64,000 nucleotides of DNA from JBBDIP01 sp050260675 (GTDB lineage Bacteria > Bacillota > Sulfobacillia > Fermentithermobacillales > Fermentithermobacillaceae): NCBI GenBank assembly GCA_050260675.1, contig JBLNCN010000005.1:124001-188000 (forward strand). Direction: 5' to 3'. Below the pieces are notes generated by a model. That model worked only from the letters and a program-made list of their open reading frames with translations, was not told where the DNA came from and made no database searches. The translations under genes were made by a program, and so were the position numbers. This document shows, piece after piece, positions 52,261-60,793 of the stretch (the stretch's first letter is position 1; each line of letters begins with the position of its first letter).

Positions 52261-53232
52261 TTGGCGGAGAGTCGAAGCTGCGTGATAGGTATAGACGGCG
52301 GGGCTTCCAGCACTCGTGCTGGCCTGATGGACCGCGAACTGAGCATCCTAGCTCAAGGATTTGGCGGCCCCGCGGACCACTTCTCGGGCGCCGGCGGCAA
52401 GGAGCGGTTGACCGGGTCCCTGTCTGACGCCGTGTCTCCCCTGCTCAACGCCTTGGCGCGTGACCCGCTGCTGAAACTCGAAGCGGTGTGCTTAGGGCTC
52501 ACGGGAGTGAGCATCCCAGGCAAGAAGCAAGCCGCCCTGGATGCCCTTGGAGATCTTTTCCCGGGAGTTCCGGTCTTCGTGATAAGCGATACCGTGACGG
52601 CTTGGGCCGGAGCCCACGGAGGCAAAGACGGAGTGGTCGTTATCGGCGGGACGGGATCGGTCGCATATGGACGCTCCGGCTCATCGGAGACGCTCAAAGG
52701 CGGTTTTGGCTATCTGCTCGGTGATGAGGGCGGCGGCTTTCGCATCGCTGTCTCCGCCATCTCGGCTGCTCTTCGCGATGCGGACGGGACTGGCCCGGCA
52801 ACCTCGCTAACTGGGGTTGTGCGGGGCTTTTTCGGGGTATCGAACCTGCGGCAGGTCCCGGGGAAGGTCTATGCTGAGGGCATCTCCGTGGACAGGATCG
52901 CGGCGCTATGCCCGCTGGTTGTCGCTGAGGCCGACCGCGGGGATCACGAAGCAATGCGGATATTGGACGAAGCCGGCAGCGACCTTGGACGCCTCGCCGT
53001 AGCGGCCCTGAAAGCTCTAGGATGCGGCGTCGATAGCGTGTCCCATGCAGGTGGGGTGTTCAAGTCGGGTGAGGCGATCCTGAAGCCGTTCCGCGACCAC
53101 ATAGCCGGCGAAGTGCCCCACGCCCGGGTCATCCCTCCCGCCCATTCGCCTCTCATCGGAGCTGGAATCATGGCTTGGCGCCTGCTATCGAGCGGTGACC
53201 ATAAGGAGACCAAGCGGCATGGGAAAAGATAA
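52261..53232 (+). CDS. BadF/BadG-type N-acetylhexosamine kinase
   Basis: 323 residues. ASKHA-fold phosphate motif 1 CVIGIDGGASSTRAGL, then SDTVTAWAGAHGG, phosphate motif 2 VVIGGTGSVAYG, GGFGYLLGDEGGGFRI typical of GlcNAc kinases, and adenosine motif SHAGGVFKSG. It probably phosphorylates GlcNAc, ManNAc or MurNAc. The TTG at 52261 has GGGAGG nine bases upstream; TTG at 52255 is possible. The stop overlaps the nanE start by 14 bases, so the pair acts on the same sugar pool. Confidence 0.85.
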   Translation: MAESRSCVIGIDGGASSTRAGLMDRELSILAQGFGGPADHFSGAGGKERLTGSLSDAVSPLLNALARDPLLKLEAVCLGLTGVSIPGKKQAALDALGDLFPGVPVFVISDTVTAWAGAHGGKDGVVVIGGTGSVAYGRSGSSETLKGGFGYLLGDEGGGFRIAVSAISAALRDADGTGPATSLTGVVRGFFGVSNLRQVPGKVYAEGISVDRIAALCPLVVAEADRGDHEAMRILDEAGSDLGRLAVAALKALGCGVDSVSHAGGVFKSGEAILKPFRDHIAGEVPHARVIPPAHSPLIGAGIMAWRLLSSGDHKETKRHGKR

Positions 53233-54016
53233 CAGCAGGGACATCAGCAGAGATAGCAGCAGAGATAGCAGCAGAGATAGCAGCAGAGACAATGTGAATG
53301 TCCCTGAGCTCTTGGCCGCGATCCGCGGGGGCCTCGTAGTGTCATGCCAGGCACGGCCGGGAGAACCCCTATACGGGCCGCACTTCATGGCCGAGATGGC
53401 CAAGGCCGCCCGGTTAGGTGGGGCACGCGCTATCAGGGCCAACGGCGCCGCCGACATATCTGCCATAAAGGAAGCCGTCCCCCTCCCCATCATCGGCATA
53501 AACAAGAGGCGGGTCCCGGGCTTCTCCATGTTCATTACTCCGACCGCCGAAGACGCTGCCGAGGTGGCCAGGGCCGGCAGCGGGATGATCGCTGTGGAAT
53601 GCACGTCCGGCTCCCGTCCTCCCGACTCCATGGGCCGCATCTGGTCTACTGTGGACCTTGCTGACTACATCCACAGCCATCTGGGGCTTCCCGCGATGGC
53701 GGACATCTCCACATATGAAGAGGGTCTTGCGGCGCAAGACGCCGGGTTCGACTGCGTGGCAACCACCCTTTCCGGTTACACGCCTAACTCACCGGCTATA
53801 GAGGGCCCCGACCTTGCCCTAGTGGAGCGGCTTTCTGCTGCCCTCTCGGTTCCCGTGATCGCCGAAGGGCGCATCTCTTCTCCGGAGGATGCCCGCAGGG
53901 CGCTGGAAGCCGGTGCTTGGGCGGTCGTGGTCGGAAAGGCCATAACGATGCCCCACACGATTGTGGAACGGTTCGTGAGGATGTTGCCGCGCGGCGATGG
54001 CCCCTTCACCGCTTAA
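53219..54016 (+). CDS. nanE: N-acetylmannosamine-6-phosphate 2-epimerase
   Basis: 265 residues, TIM barrel. Conserved segments: GLVVSCQARPGEPL, MAKAARLGGARAIRANG, IIGINKR with the catalytic Lys, MADISTYEEG, and VIAEGRI with GAWAVVVGKAIT. It interconverts ManNAc-6-P and GlcNAc-6-P. The first 25 residues are an SRDS repeat absent from the family. ATG at 53219 with AAGGAG ten bases upstream. Coupled to the kinase gene. Confidence 0.93.
   Translation: MGKDNSRDISRDSSRDSSRDSSRDNVNVPELLAAIRGGLVVSCQARPGEPLYGPHFMAEMAKAARLGGARAIRANGAADISAIKEAVPLPIIGINKRRVPGFSMFITPTAEDAAEVARAGSGMIAVECTSGSRPPDSMGRIWSTVDLADYIHSHLGLPAMADISTYEEGLAAQDAGFDCVATTLSGYTPNSPAIEGPDLALVERLSAALSVPVIAEGRISSPEDARRALEAGAWAVVVGKAITMPHTIVERFVRMLPRGDGPFTA
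53233..53292 (+). repeat. Five 12-base tandem repeats at the nagK-like stop / nanE start
   Basis: CAGCAGAGATAG at 53245-53256, 53257-53268 and 53269-53280, with variants at 53233 and 53281. In the nanE frame it encodes SRDS-like units; in the kinase frame every full copy ends in TAG, repeating the kinase ending AGA-TAA. Confidence 0.95.
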
Positions 54017-54076
54017 TGCAACAGCCACGCGCTGGGCGTGGCTGCGGGTAGGGCAGGCTAGTGTCCGCCTATCAAG

Positions 54077-54724
54077 TTAGGCGCCGCTGTTGGGCTCGCA
54101 GAAGGGACAGACCAGGGGAAGCATCTCGGAAGCTTTGATCACGTACTCGAAGGCGCTCGTCGCTGCATTGCCGCTATGGACGCTGACGAAGACCCTGATC
54201 TTTGCGTTCGCCGGAGTTGGGCAGACGACGACCTCGAAATCCCCGGCATTGGCTGTCACTACGGCATCCTGCGCGCAGCAGCTCCCGATGTTGGTCAGGG
54301 TTTGGCTGTCAACCTGTTGCGGCGGGCAGACACCGATGTTGACCAAGCGGATCTCCGCGCTAATGGGGTTATCTCCTACGTTCTGCACCTTCACGTTAAT
54401 GGCGCTATTCTGCCCGGTCCGGATGAAGATTGGGCCTGTGGACTGGGGTCCGACCAGCCCGCCGTCGCCGTTCATGTTGTCCTCGATATCCTTGATCTCC
54501 CTCTTTATCTCCTTGAGCCCGAACCTGGGGTGCTTCAGAAGGCACCGGATCGCCTTCAGTTCTCGCCAAGCCAGAAAGCACAGGAGATCTGAGTCTACGC
54601 CACATCCACCATGGATCGGCCCGCCGTCACAGATCGGGCCTTGATGTCCTGCCACCTTCACCTCGTCGTCCTCATCGAAGTCACCCAAAACGATCTTCAG
54701 CAGCTCTTCCACACTACGGTTCAC
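54077..54724 (-). CDS. Cys-rich protein of unknown function
   Basis: 215 residues; family not recognised. An acidic N-terminus (about 1-25), a Gly/Cys stretch (GPICDGGPIHGGCGVDSDLL), a charged helix, then a beta-rich domain from about residue 95 (TGPIFIRTGQNSAINVKVQNV) ending in LVCPFCEP. About ten cysteines, several in pairs (SCC, CPFC). No signal peptide. The pattern resembles some spore-surface proteins of Bacillota, but this is a guess. GTG start with AGGAGG nine bases upstream. It stands alone between nanE and a nitroreductase. Confidence 0.7.
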   Translation of the reverse strand: MNRSVEELLKIVLGDFDEDDEVKVAGHQGPICDGGPIHGGCGVDSDLLCFLAWRELKAIRCLLKHPRFGLKEIKREIKDIEDNMNGDGGLVGPQSTGPIFIRTGQNSAINVKVQNVGDNPISAEIRLVNIGVCPPQQVDSQTLTNIGSCCAQDAVVTANAGDFEVVVCPTPANAKIRVFVSVHSGNAATSAFEYVIKASEMLPLVCPFCEPNSGA

Positions 54725-55111
54725 CCCGGCCTACCTCCTCAATATCACCGTTTGTCTAAGCCTATTCGGCTACGCGGCTCGCAAGACCGTGTTGTAGAGT
54801 CCTGTCAGTGGCAGGGTTTGGGCAGGCTGCCGCAATATACCGAGAGGAACGAGAGCAGATGGTGGCTCCAGGAAACCGGGCTCGGCGAAGTGCTTCTGGT
54901 GGGGGATTTCGACCCAAATGGGCAGAACACATTGGAGCGTGGTCAGCCTCGCCAACCGGATCACGATCCTAGAGGATGAAACCTTGCTCTGAAATGAAGC
55001 AAGGCTTTCCGGGGATGCGGACGTTTTGTGGCGAGGTCCCGCCGCGAGGCGCCACCCCATCGCCACACCTCAAGCGCGGCTCATCATGCAGTGGGTTCAT
55101 CACGCGTTGGT
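54725..55111. other. 387-base gene-free region with one terminator
   Basis: No convincing ORF; the frames here lack ribosome sites and family features. It holds the terminator of the nitroreductase gene (54978-55004: CCTTGCT, nine-base loop, AGCAAGG, then TTTC on the minus strand) and must contain the promoter of the Cys-rich gene, which I could not pick out. Confidence 0.6.
54978..55004 (-). terminator. Terminator of the nitroreductase gene
   Basis: On the minus strand CCTTGCT and AGCAAGG form a seven-base stem followed by TTTC, 108 bases past the stop codon. Confidence 0.6.
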
Positions 55112-55735
55112 TCACCATTTGTTGAAGTGGAGCCTCTGGGACAAGTCGATGGGCGGCTGCTTCACCCGTTTTGCGTCAGGGGCGGGATAGCCAAGTCCGA
55201 TGAAGCAGGGCACCTCGTAGTCCTCGGGTACCCCAAGCACGGTCTTGGCGCGGGCCATCTGCAGGTCTCCGAAGACGGCGGTGACGCCAAACACGCCTTC
55301 GGCAGTTGCGGCAAGCATCATGTTCTCGATGCAGCACCACATGGACGCCAGGGCATCCAGATCCCCCAGCGACGCAGGCTTGAGGAGAGGTTTGGGTTGG
55401 CGGAAACAAGGGACGACCAGGGCGCCAGCGTTCACCAGCATCCTGCGTTGTTTCGGGATGACGGCGACGTACAGGTCCCGTTGATTGGCGTCCGAGATGC
55501 CGGAGGAATTCACGATCCTGGCTGCGTCCTCCGTGCTCCTCTCCCCGATTTCGGATAGCGCTTCCAACCTGGTCTGCATATCTTCAACAACGATGAAGTG
55601 CCAGGTCCGAAGCATGCCGCCACAAGGAGCCTTCATCCCGGCCTCGATGATCTTGGTCAAGGTTGGGCGGTCAACCGGCCTTCCGTCAAAGTCCCTGATG
55701 GTCTTGCGGGTCGCGATAGCATCGTAGATGTCCAC
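55112..55735 (-). CDS. Nitroreductase-family flavoprotein
   Basis: 207 residues. FMN-binding start AIATRKTIRDFDGRPVD, then IIEAGMKAPCGGMLRTWHFIVV, SMWCCIENMMLAATAEGVFG and PCFIGLGYPAP. Reduces nitro or quinone-like compounds with NAD(P)H; the substrate is unknown. Single gene on the minus strand with a terminator behind it. Confidence 0.9.
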   Translation of the reverse strand: MDIYDAIATRKTIRDFDGRPVDRPTLTKIIEAGMKAPCGGMLRTWHFIVVEDMQTRLEALSEIGERSTEDAARIVNSSGISDANQRDLYVAVIPKQRRMLVNAGALVVPCFRQPKPLLKPASLGDLDALASMWCCIENMMLAATAEGVFGVTAVFGDLQMARAKTVLGVPEDYEVPCFIGLGYPAPDAKRVKQPPIDLSQRLHFNKW

Positions 55736-55782
55736 TAATATCCCTCCACTCCACTATGCTACCACGGCATGTCCCGTAGATG

Positions 55783-55862
55783 AGTGGCCCAAGTTGACTA
55801 ATCAGTGGCCCATGCTTGCTAATTGGTGGCCCGTGGCTAATTAGTGTCCCATGCTGGCTAGG
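55783..55862. repeat. Degenerate 17-22 base repeats spanning the HEAT-gene stop
   Basis: Four units (55783, 55804, 55826, 55843) built on AGTGGCCCATGCTTGCTAAT. On the minus strand the stop context CACTAATTAG of the HEAT gene is followed by CACCAATTAG and CACTGATTAG. More diverged than the other arrays. Confidence 0.8.
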
Positions 55863-56782
55863 AGGTCCCGGATCTTTCCTTTGCGGTTGCTGATCCCGTC
55901 TTCCTCGAGGGCAAGCGCGCTCTCTAGGGCTTCTCTGAACTGCGTACCGCGTATCAGCCCTGGGTGCTCTTCATTGAGATTGGCCAGTACATCTACAGAA
56001 GCCCACCGCACGAAGCGGGCGCGGTCTTCCGTGAGGACCCTGAGATGCAGGTCAAGCGCAGGCTGCGAAGTGGACCGGGACAACGCCCAGACGATACTCT
56101 CCCGCAGGTCAACGGCCTTGAATGCGTCGAGGAAGCCCCCTTCGGGGTTGGAGTAGATGGACTGCTTAACCTGGTCGTACAGGTTCGCCAGGTATATATC
56201 TGCGCTGGGGTCTCCGTACTGGCCAATCACGCGGACGCAATTCCCGAGCCGCTTGACCATCGCCTCTATCATGGCGTCCTTTCGGCGATCGTCGGCCAAC
56301 CTAAAGTCTAGGTCCGAAGTCCCGGATGTGAGGTCTCTGTATTGCTCAAAGAGCATGTTGGCCACGGCCATCGCCGTCAGCGCTCCCTTAGCCCCAAGGC
56401 CGAGCCAGACGTCGCGAACCCTGGAGTTGCCTTCCAACAGCAGCGGGAGCAGCTCCCGGATACCATCGTCACCGCACTCAGCGCACTTCTGCAGCTCCCC
56501 CTTGAGGCGGTAGTAGCGGGCAGAGGCAGCGTCCTTCTGGGGGATCCAGCCGAGGCGGTCAAGCACCCCGACTAGGGCTTCGCGGACGCTATAACTCTCC
56601 TCAGAGACCAGTCGGGCCACCAGATAAGGTATGGCTGCGGTTGCTCCAATCTCCCCAAGAGCCCGAGCGGCGTCGTTGCGGATCATCCAGTCTTTTTCAT
56701 ACGTGAGCGCCTTCAATAGGCCGCGTACGTCTCGCTTTGACTTGAGCTTGTCTACTTTGGGCGGGCCGAATAGGAATCCCAC
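55841..56782 (-). CDS. HEAT-repeat protein
   Basis: 313 residues. Helical repeats are visible at RGLLKALTYEKDWMIRNDAA, ALGEIGATAAIPYLVARL, SYSVREALVGVLDRLG, and RFVRWASVDVLANLNEE. No catalytic motif. HEAT solenoids usually bind proteins. I chose GTG at 56782 with GGAGG eight bases upstream; the open frame starts further back. It is downstream of the two ABC genes in the same direction. Confidence 0.8.
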   Translation of the reverse strand: MGFLFGPPKVDKLKSKRDVRGLLKALTYEKDWMIRNDAARALGEIGATAAIPYLVARLVSEESYSVREALVGVLDRLGWIPQKDAASARYYRLKGELQKCAECGDDGIRELLPLLLEGNSRVRDVWLGLGAKGALTAMAVANMLFEQYRDLTSGTSDLDFRLADDRRKDAMIEAMVKRLGNCVRVIGQYGDPSADIYLANLYDQVKQSIYSNPEGGFLDAFKAVDLRESIVWALSRSTSQPALDLHLRVLTEDRARFVRWASVDVLANLNEEHPGLIRGTQFREALESALALEEDGISNRKGKIRDLLASMGH

Positions 56783-56889
56783 GCAACGCACCTCCGCGAC
56801 TGTGTGACTAGACGTGAATCAGCGCAGCCTATTTCCCGTCTATCTACTCCACGGATCCTGCAAGTCCTCTGTGCAGTCTCCGAGTCTTG

Positions 56890-56987
56890 CGGTAGCGCTC
56901 GAACGGTAGTGCTGGAACGGTAGTGCTGGAACGGTAGTGCTGGAACGGTAGCGCTGGAACGGTAGCGCTGGAACGGTAGTGCTCGAA
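56890..56987. repeat. Seven 14-base tandem repeats between an ABC gene and the HEAT gene
   Basis: CGGTAGYGCTSGAA repeated exactly seven times, with unit starts 56890, 56904, 56918, 56932, 56946, 56960 and 56974. Begins seven bases after the ABC-gene stop (minus strand). Confidence 0.97.
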
Positions 56988-56993
56988 CAGCGC

Positions 56994-58817
56994 TTACCTC
57001 TGGTACCACTGGGACTGCTCCGCGTGCAGCCGGGCGTACTCTCCTCCCAGGTCGATGAGGGAATCGTGGGTCCCGTCCTCCACGACCTTGCCGTCCTTGA
57101 AGACGATCACGCGGTCGCACAGGGAGGCGATGCTGATGCGGTGCGTCACCATGATGACTGTGCGGTCTCGCGAAATCTCGATGTAACGCCTGAAGACATC
57201 GGTTTCGGCCAGAGGGTCAAGGTTGGACGTGGGTTCGTCAAGGATCACAAAGGGTCGCCTCCGATACCAGCCCCGCGCTATGGCGAGTTTCTGCCACTGC
57301 CCGCCGGAGAGGTCCGTGCCCCCTAGGTCCTTGCCTAGCAGGGCATCGCTACTGGGTCCGTCAAACCCTGCCGACTGAAGCGCGGCCTCGATCTCCTCAG
57401 GGTCTCGCTCCCGCGACGTGTCTCCCAGGTACACATTGTCGGCCACGGTGAACGTGTTGTACCGCGCAGGTTCCTGGAAGACTGCCGACTGAGCGGCGTA
57501 TCTGGAAGCGGGGTCGATCTCCTCTACCGGCGTGCCGTTGATCAGGAGCTGCCCATCCGATGGCTGCAGCATCCCGGTTAGGAGCTTGACGAAAGTCGTC
57601 TTTCCGGCGCCGTTCTCCCCGACAAGGGCGATCTTCTCGCCGCTCCGAATGGTCAGGTCCACCCCGTTCAGCACATACCTGTCGGTCAGGGGATAGCGGT
57701 ACCGGAGGTTCTTCGCCTCAATGACCTCGACACCGGGCATCGGCGCGCCGGTAGCATTCTGTTCGCGGAGGTCCATCAGATCGAAGAACACTGCCGCCTC
57801 ATTTTTCTTTGAGACAAATGTCGCGGCGGAGGAGAAGAGCGCCGACGTATCCGATATGAGAGTGCTCACAAGCAGCATGACGCTGCTAAGCTCGCCAATA
57901 CTGATCTGGCCCTTCGCCATGAGGTAGATGGCGAGCACGTTCCCGCCTGCCAGGGCCAGGGCGGAGATGGTATTGGACACCACCTCGAGGATGGCCTTGC
58001 GGAGCTGGGTCTGTTTCTCTTTCGCCGAGTATTCATCAGCCAAGCGCTTCCACTTGCCGAAAAAGAATCTGTGGAGTCCGAGAGACTTTATCTCCTTCGC
58101 AGCGGGTCCGAGCATCAGGGTCTCGTAGTACCCGAACTCACGGCGCACCTTGCTGTTGTCCTTCACGAGCTTGAAGGTAAGCTTGTTTCCCACATACGTC
58201 GTGTAGAGCGTCGGCACCGGAGCTATCAGTGTGATGGCAGCCAGTAACGGGTGGAAGATCCACAGCGTGGCCGCAATGCCAAGGACGCTGACCGTCTTGG
58301 CGATTATCCGGTACCCGTTTATCATGACATCCCGGTTGAGGCCCCTCCAGCCGCCCTGCGAGAAGTCGAACACCCTGCTGATGAGGTCGTTGATCTTGGG
58401 CACTTCCATGCTGTCGGGCACGAGAGATGCTATCTTCCTGTACACACGGGTGTGGAAGAGCTCCTGCAGGCGGTTCATCTGGACCATGTCCAGCCCCTCG
58501 ATGATCTCTCTGCCGGGCGTCGTGTAGCGGTCCAGGAGGTCGCAGACGAAGCCGATGACGAAGTAAGCGGCTACCAGGCCGATTAGCGGGAGCACGTTTT
58601 CCCCTGGAGAGTGTACCGAAGCCAGGTCGATGTATCGGCCCCAGATGCCAGCCAGGACAGGCCGAAGCAGGCTCAACAAGACGGTGAGCGAGATGTATAT
58701 GGCCGAAACACTCCTGGCGGAGTTCACCACGTAGGCGAAAAGCCTCCAAAGGTGGCCCAGATGCGCCTTGTTCTCACGTGAGATATCCGCTTCGATCAAG
58801 GTTGTCCGGTCATTCAT
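56994..58817 (-). CDS. ABC exporter subunit (membrane plus ATPase), second of a pair
   Basis: 607 residues. Six membrane helices in the first 320 residues, then the ATPase: Walker A GENGAGKT, Q-loop AVFQEP, signature LSGGQWQ, Walker B FVILDEPTS, H-loop THR. Both half-sites look usable. ATG at 58817 overlaps the stop of the other ABC gene (ATGA), so the two form a heterodimer. The cargo is unknown; there is no nearby peptide or lipid gene. Confidence 0.92.
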   Translation of the reverse strand: MNDRTTLIEADISRENKAHLGHLWRLFAYVVNSARSVSAIYISLTVLLSLLRPVLAGIWGRYIDLASVHSPGENVLPLIGLVAAYFVIGFVCDLLDRYTTPGREIIEGLDMVQMNRLQELFHTRVYRKIASLVPDSMEVPKINDLISRVFDFSQGGWRGLNRDVMINGYRIIAKTVSVLGIAATLWIFHPLLAAITLIAPVPTLYTTYVGNKLTFKLVKDNSKVRREFGYYETLMLGPAAKEIKSLGLHRFFFGKWKRLADEYSAKEKQTQLRKAILEVVSNTISALALAGGNVLAIYLMAKGQISIGELSSVMLLVSTLISDTSALFSSAATFVSKKNEAAVFFDLMDLREQNATGAPMPGVEVIEAKNLRYRYPLTDRYVLNGVDLTIRSGEKIALVGENGAGKTTFVKLLTGMLQPSDGQLLINGTPVEEIDPASRYAAQSAVFQEPARYNTFTVADNVYLGDTSRERDPEEIEAALQSAGFDGPSSDALLGKDLGGTDLSGGQWQKLAIARGWYRRRPFVILDEPTSNLDPLAETDVFRRYIEISRDRTVIMVTHRISIASLCDRVIVFKDGKVVEDGTHDSLIDLGGEYARLHAEQSQWYQR

Positions 58818-60639
58818 CCCTATCACCCCCATTCCCGGGCGCGCTCACGTACCATTGTTTTTGTGCCTCGAACATGTCCGCGTAGAGCCCGCCTTCCAGC
58901 ATCAGCTCGTCGTGAGTCCCTTCCTGGGTTACGACTCCGTCTTGGATGACCAGGATCCGGTCAGTGATCATGGTGGAAGCCAGCCGGTGGGTGATGAAAA
59001 TGGCCGTCTTGCCCTCCGCCATCTCGGCGAACTCCTTGTACAACTCGCTCTCGGCGATGGGGTCCAGCTGGCTGGTGGGCTCGTCCAGGAGCAGGACAGG
59101 CTTATCTCCCATGAAGGCCCGCGCAACGGCTATCCGCTGCCACTGCCCTCCGGAGATGTCCACGCCTCCCTCGAAGTCCCGGCCCAGGAGAGTGTCGTAG
59201 CCATTTGGAAGGTCTCCCGCGAACTCGTCGACGCTTGCCTTGCGGGCGGCGGCATCCAGCGTCTCCTGGTCATCCATCCGGTCCAGGTAACCGATGCCGA
59301 TGTTCTCCCGAACCGATATGGAGTACTTCACGAAGTCCTGGAAGACCGGGCCGAATACCCGCGTCCGCGTCTCGCGGGAGTAGGAGTTGAGGGGCCGACC
59401 GCCAAGGAGGATCTCTCCCCGGTCGGCTTCAAATAGGCCCAGCAGGAGCTTCACGATGGTCGACTTCCCCTGTCCGTTCTCCCCTACCAGCGACAGTTTC
59501 TCGCCTTCGTTAACCCGGAACGAGATGCCCTTCAGGATGTCCCTTTGGGTGCCGGGGTACCTGAACCAGACGTTGCGGAACTCGATATCGAAGGTCTCCG
59601 GCAGCCCGTTGGAATTCGAGTCGATGTCCTCCGAGAGGGATAGATACCTGTTGTAGTAGTCGAAGAAGTTGATGTGCATGTGGCTGTAGCGCAGCACGTC
59701 TGCGAACCAGAGAAAGCCCTCAAAGACGCCGGTGAATATCGTAGACGACACAGCGATAAACGAACCGATGGTTATCTCTTGGGTCAGGTAGAGGTACAGC
59801 ACCAGGAGGACGTTTAGGAGCTTTGCAAACTTGGTGATGTTGTTGCCGGTGAAGTGAGTCTTGAGGTGCTTGAAATAGAACCTCTCGTACTCGCGGTTGC
59901 GGGCATTTAGGCGCATCCGGTACGTGTCGATGAGGTAGTCTGAAGCGGAGAAGAGCTTCAGTTCCGGGAAGTATGCCCGGGAACGGAGATAGCCGCCCAG
60001 CGTACGGTAGGCCTGCTCTCTCGCCCAGTATCCTTCGAGCTCATCGTAGATGTTGCGGTGGTGTTTGGCCCCGTACCACGTTTCGGCCACCACCGGTACG
60101 AGGATCGACGGCACCAGCCACCACTTGAACCTGGCTAAGTACGTTAGGATCCCCAGCCCGAGGACCAGGCCCTGAAGGCTCATCACGTACATGGGAAACA
60201 GGTGGCGGGCGGAGTTCTCCGCCCTCCGGTAGGCTTTGTCGATGATCTCCATCGACGCTTCGCTTTCGAGGTGCTCGTATCTCATGCGACGGAGTTTCTC
60301 GAGCATGCGGCTCTTGAAGGCCGTCCGGAGGATCAGGAGCGACCGGGGTTCCACAAAACCGAAGATGTAGACGTCATCTAGTAGCCCGGGAACTACGGCA
60401 AGCGCCACGAAAGCGATTAGGTAAGGGACATATGCCTCGAACGGGATCCGCCCCTGCGCAAGGGCTAGACCGTCGTCAAAAATGCGACGGTTCACCAGTA
60501 CCCTCAGAAACTGTAGGCCGCCCATGGCGATGGCAATGAGGAATACGGATACCACCATCGCCGGAGCCTGCGGGTAGAGGATGCCCAGCAAGTCCCTATA
60601 GGCACGGATTATGCGTCGAAGGTTGTGCTTCTCTTCCAT
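58810..60639 (-). CDS. ABC exporter subunit (membrane plus ATPase), first of a pair
   Basis: 609 residues. Six membrane helices, then Walker A GENGQGKST, Q-loop PVFQDF, signature ISGGQWQ, Walker B LLLDEPTS and H-loop THR. The signature begins with Ile where Leu is usual. Heterodimer partner of the downstream gene. ATG at 60639 with a weak ribosome site. Confidence 0.92.
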   Translation of the reverse strand: MEEKHNLRRIIRAYRDLLGILYPQAPAMVVSVFLIAIAMGGLQFLRVLVNRRIFDDGLALAQGRIPFEAYVPYLIAFVALAVVPGLLDDVYIFGFVEPRSLLILRTAFKSRMLEKLRRMRYEHLESEASMEIIDKAYRRAENSARHLFPMYVMSLQGLVLGLGILTYLARFKWWLVPSILVPVVAETWYGAKHHRNIYDELEGYWAREQAYRTLGGYLRSRAYFPELKLFSASDYLIDTYRMRLNARNREYERFYFKHLKTHFTGNNITKFAKLLNVLLVLYLYLTQEITIGSFIAVSSTIFTGVFEGFLWFADVLRYSHMHINFFDYYNRYLSLSEDIDSNSNGLPETFDIEFRNVWFRYPGTQRDILKGISFRVNEGEKLSLVGENGQGKSTIVKLLLGLFEADRGEILLGGRPLNSYSRETRTRVFGPVFQDFVKYSISVRENIGIGYLDRMDDQETLDAAARKASVDEFAGDLPNGYDTLLGRDFEGGVDISGGQWQRIAVARAFMGDKPVLLLDEPTSQLDPIAESELYKEFAEMAEGKTAIFITHRLASTMITDRILVIQDGVVTQEGTHDELMLEGGLYADMFEAQKQWYVSAPGNGGDRDE

Positions 60640-60793
60640 ACAGTTACTGGCGAACTTACCGTGTCTCCTTGAACGATGATATGCTTCTAAGTTCGGCCCC
60701 CTGGGGAATATTACCTCCTCACTACGACGTTAGGAGGCTGCGTGACGCCCTCCCTCTTGACTTGGGGCGAACGGGAGTGCTCCCACTCTGGAC

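Noticed and set aside
54770..55066. 98-residue minus-strand frame upstream of the Cys-rich gene
   Set aside because: Contains the nitroreductase terminator and shows no domain pattern or ribosome site.
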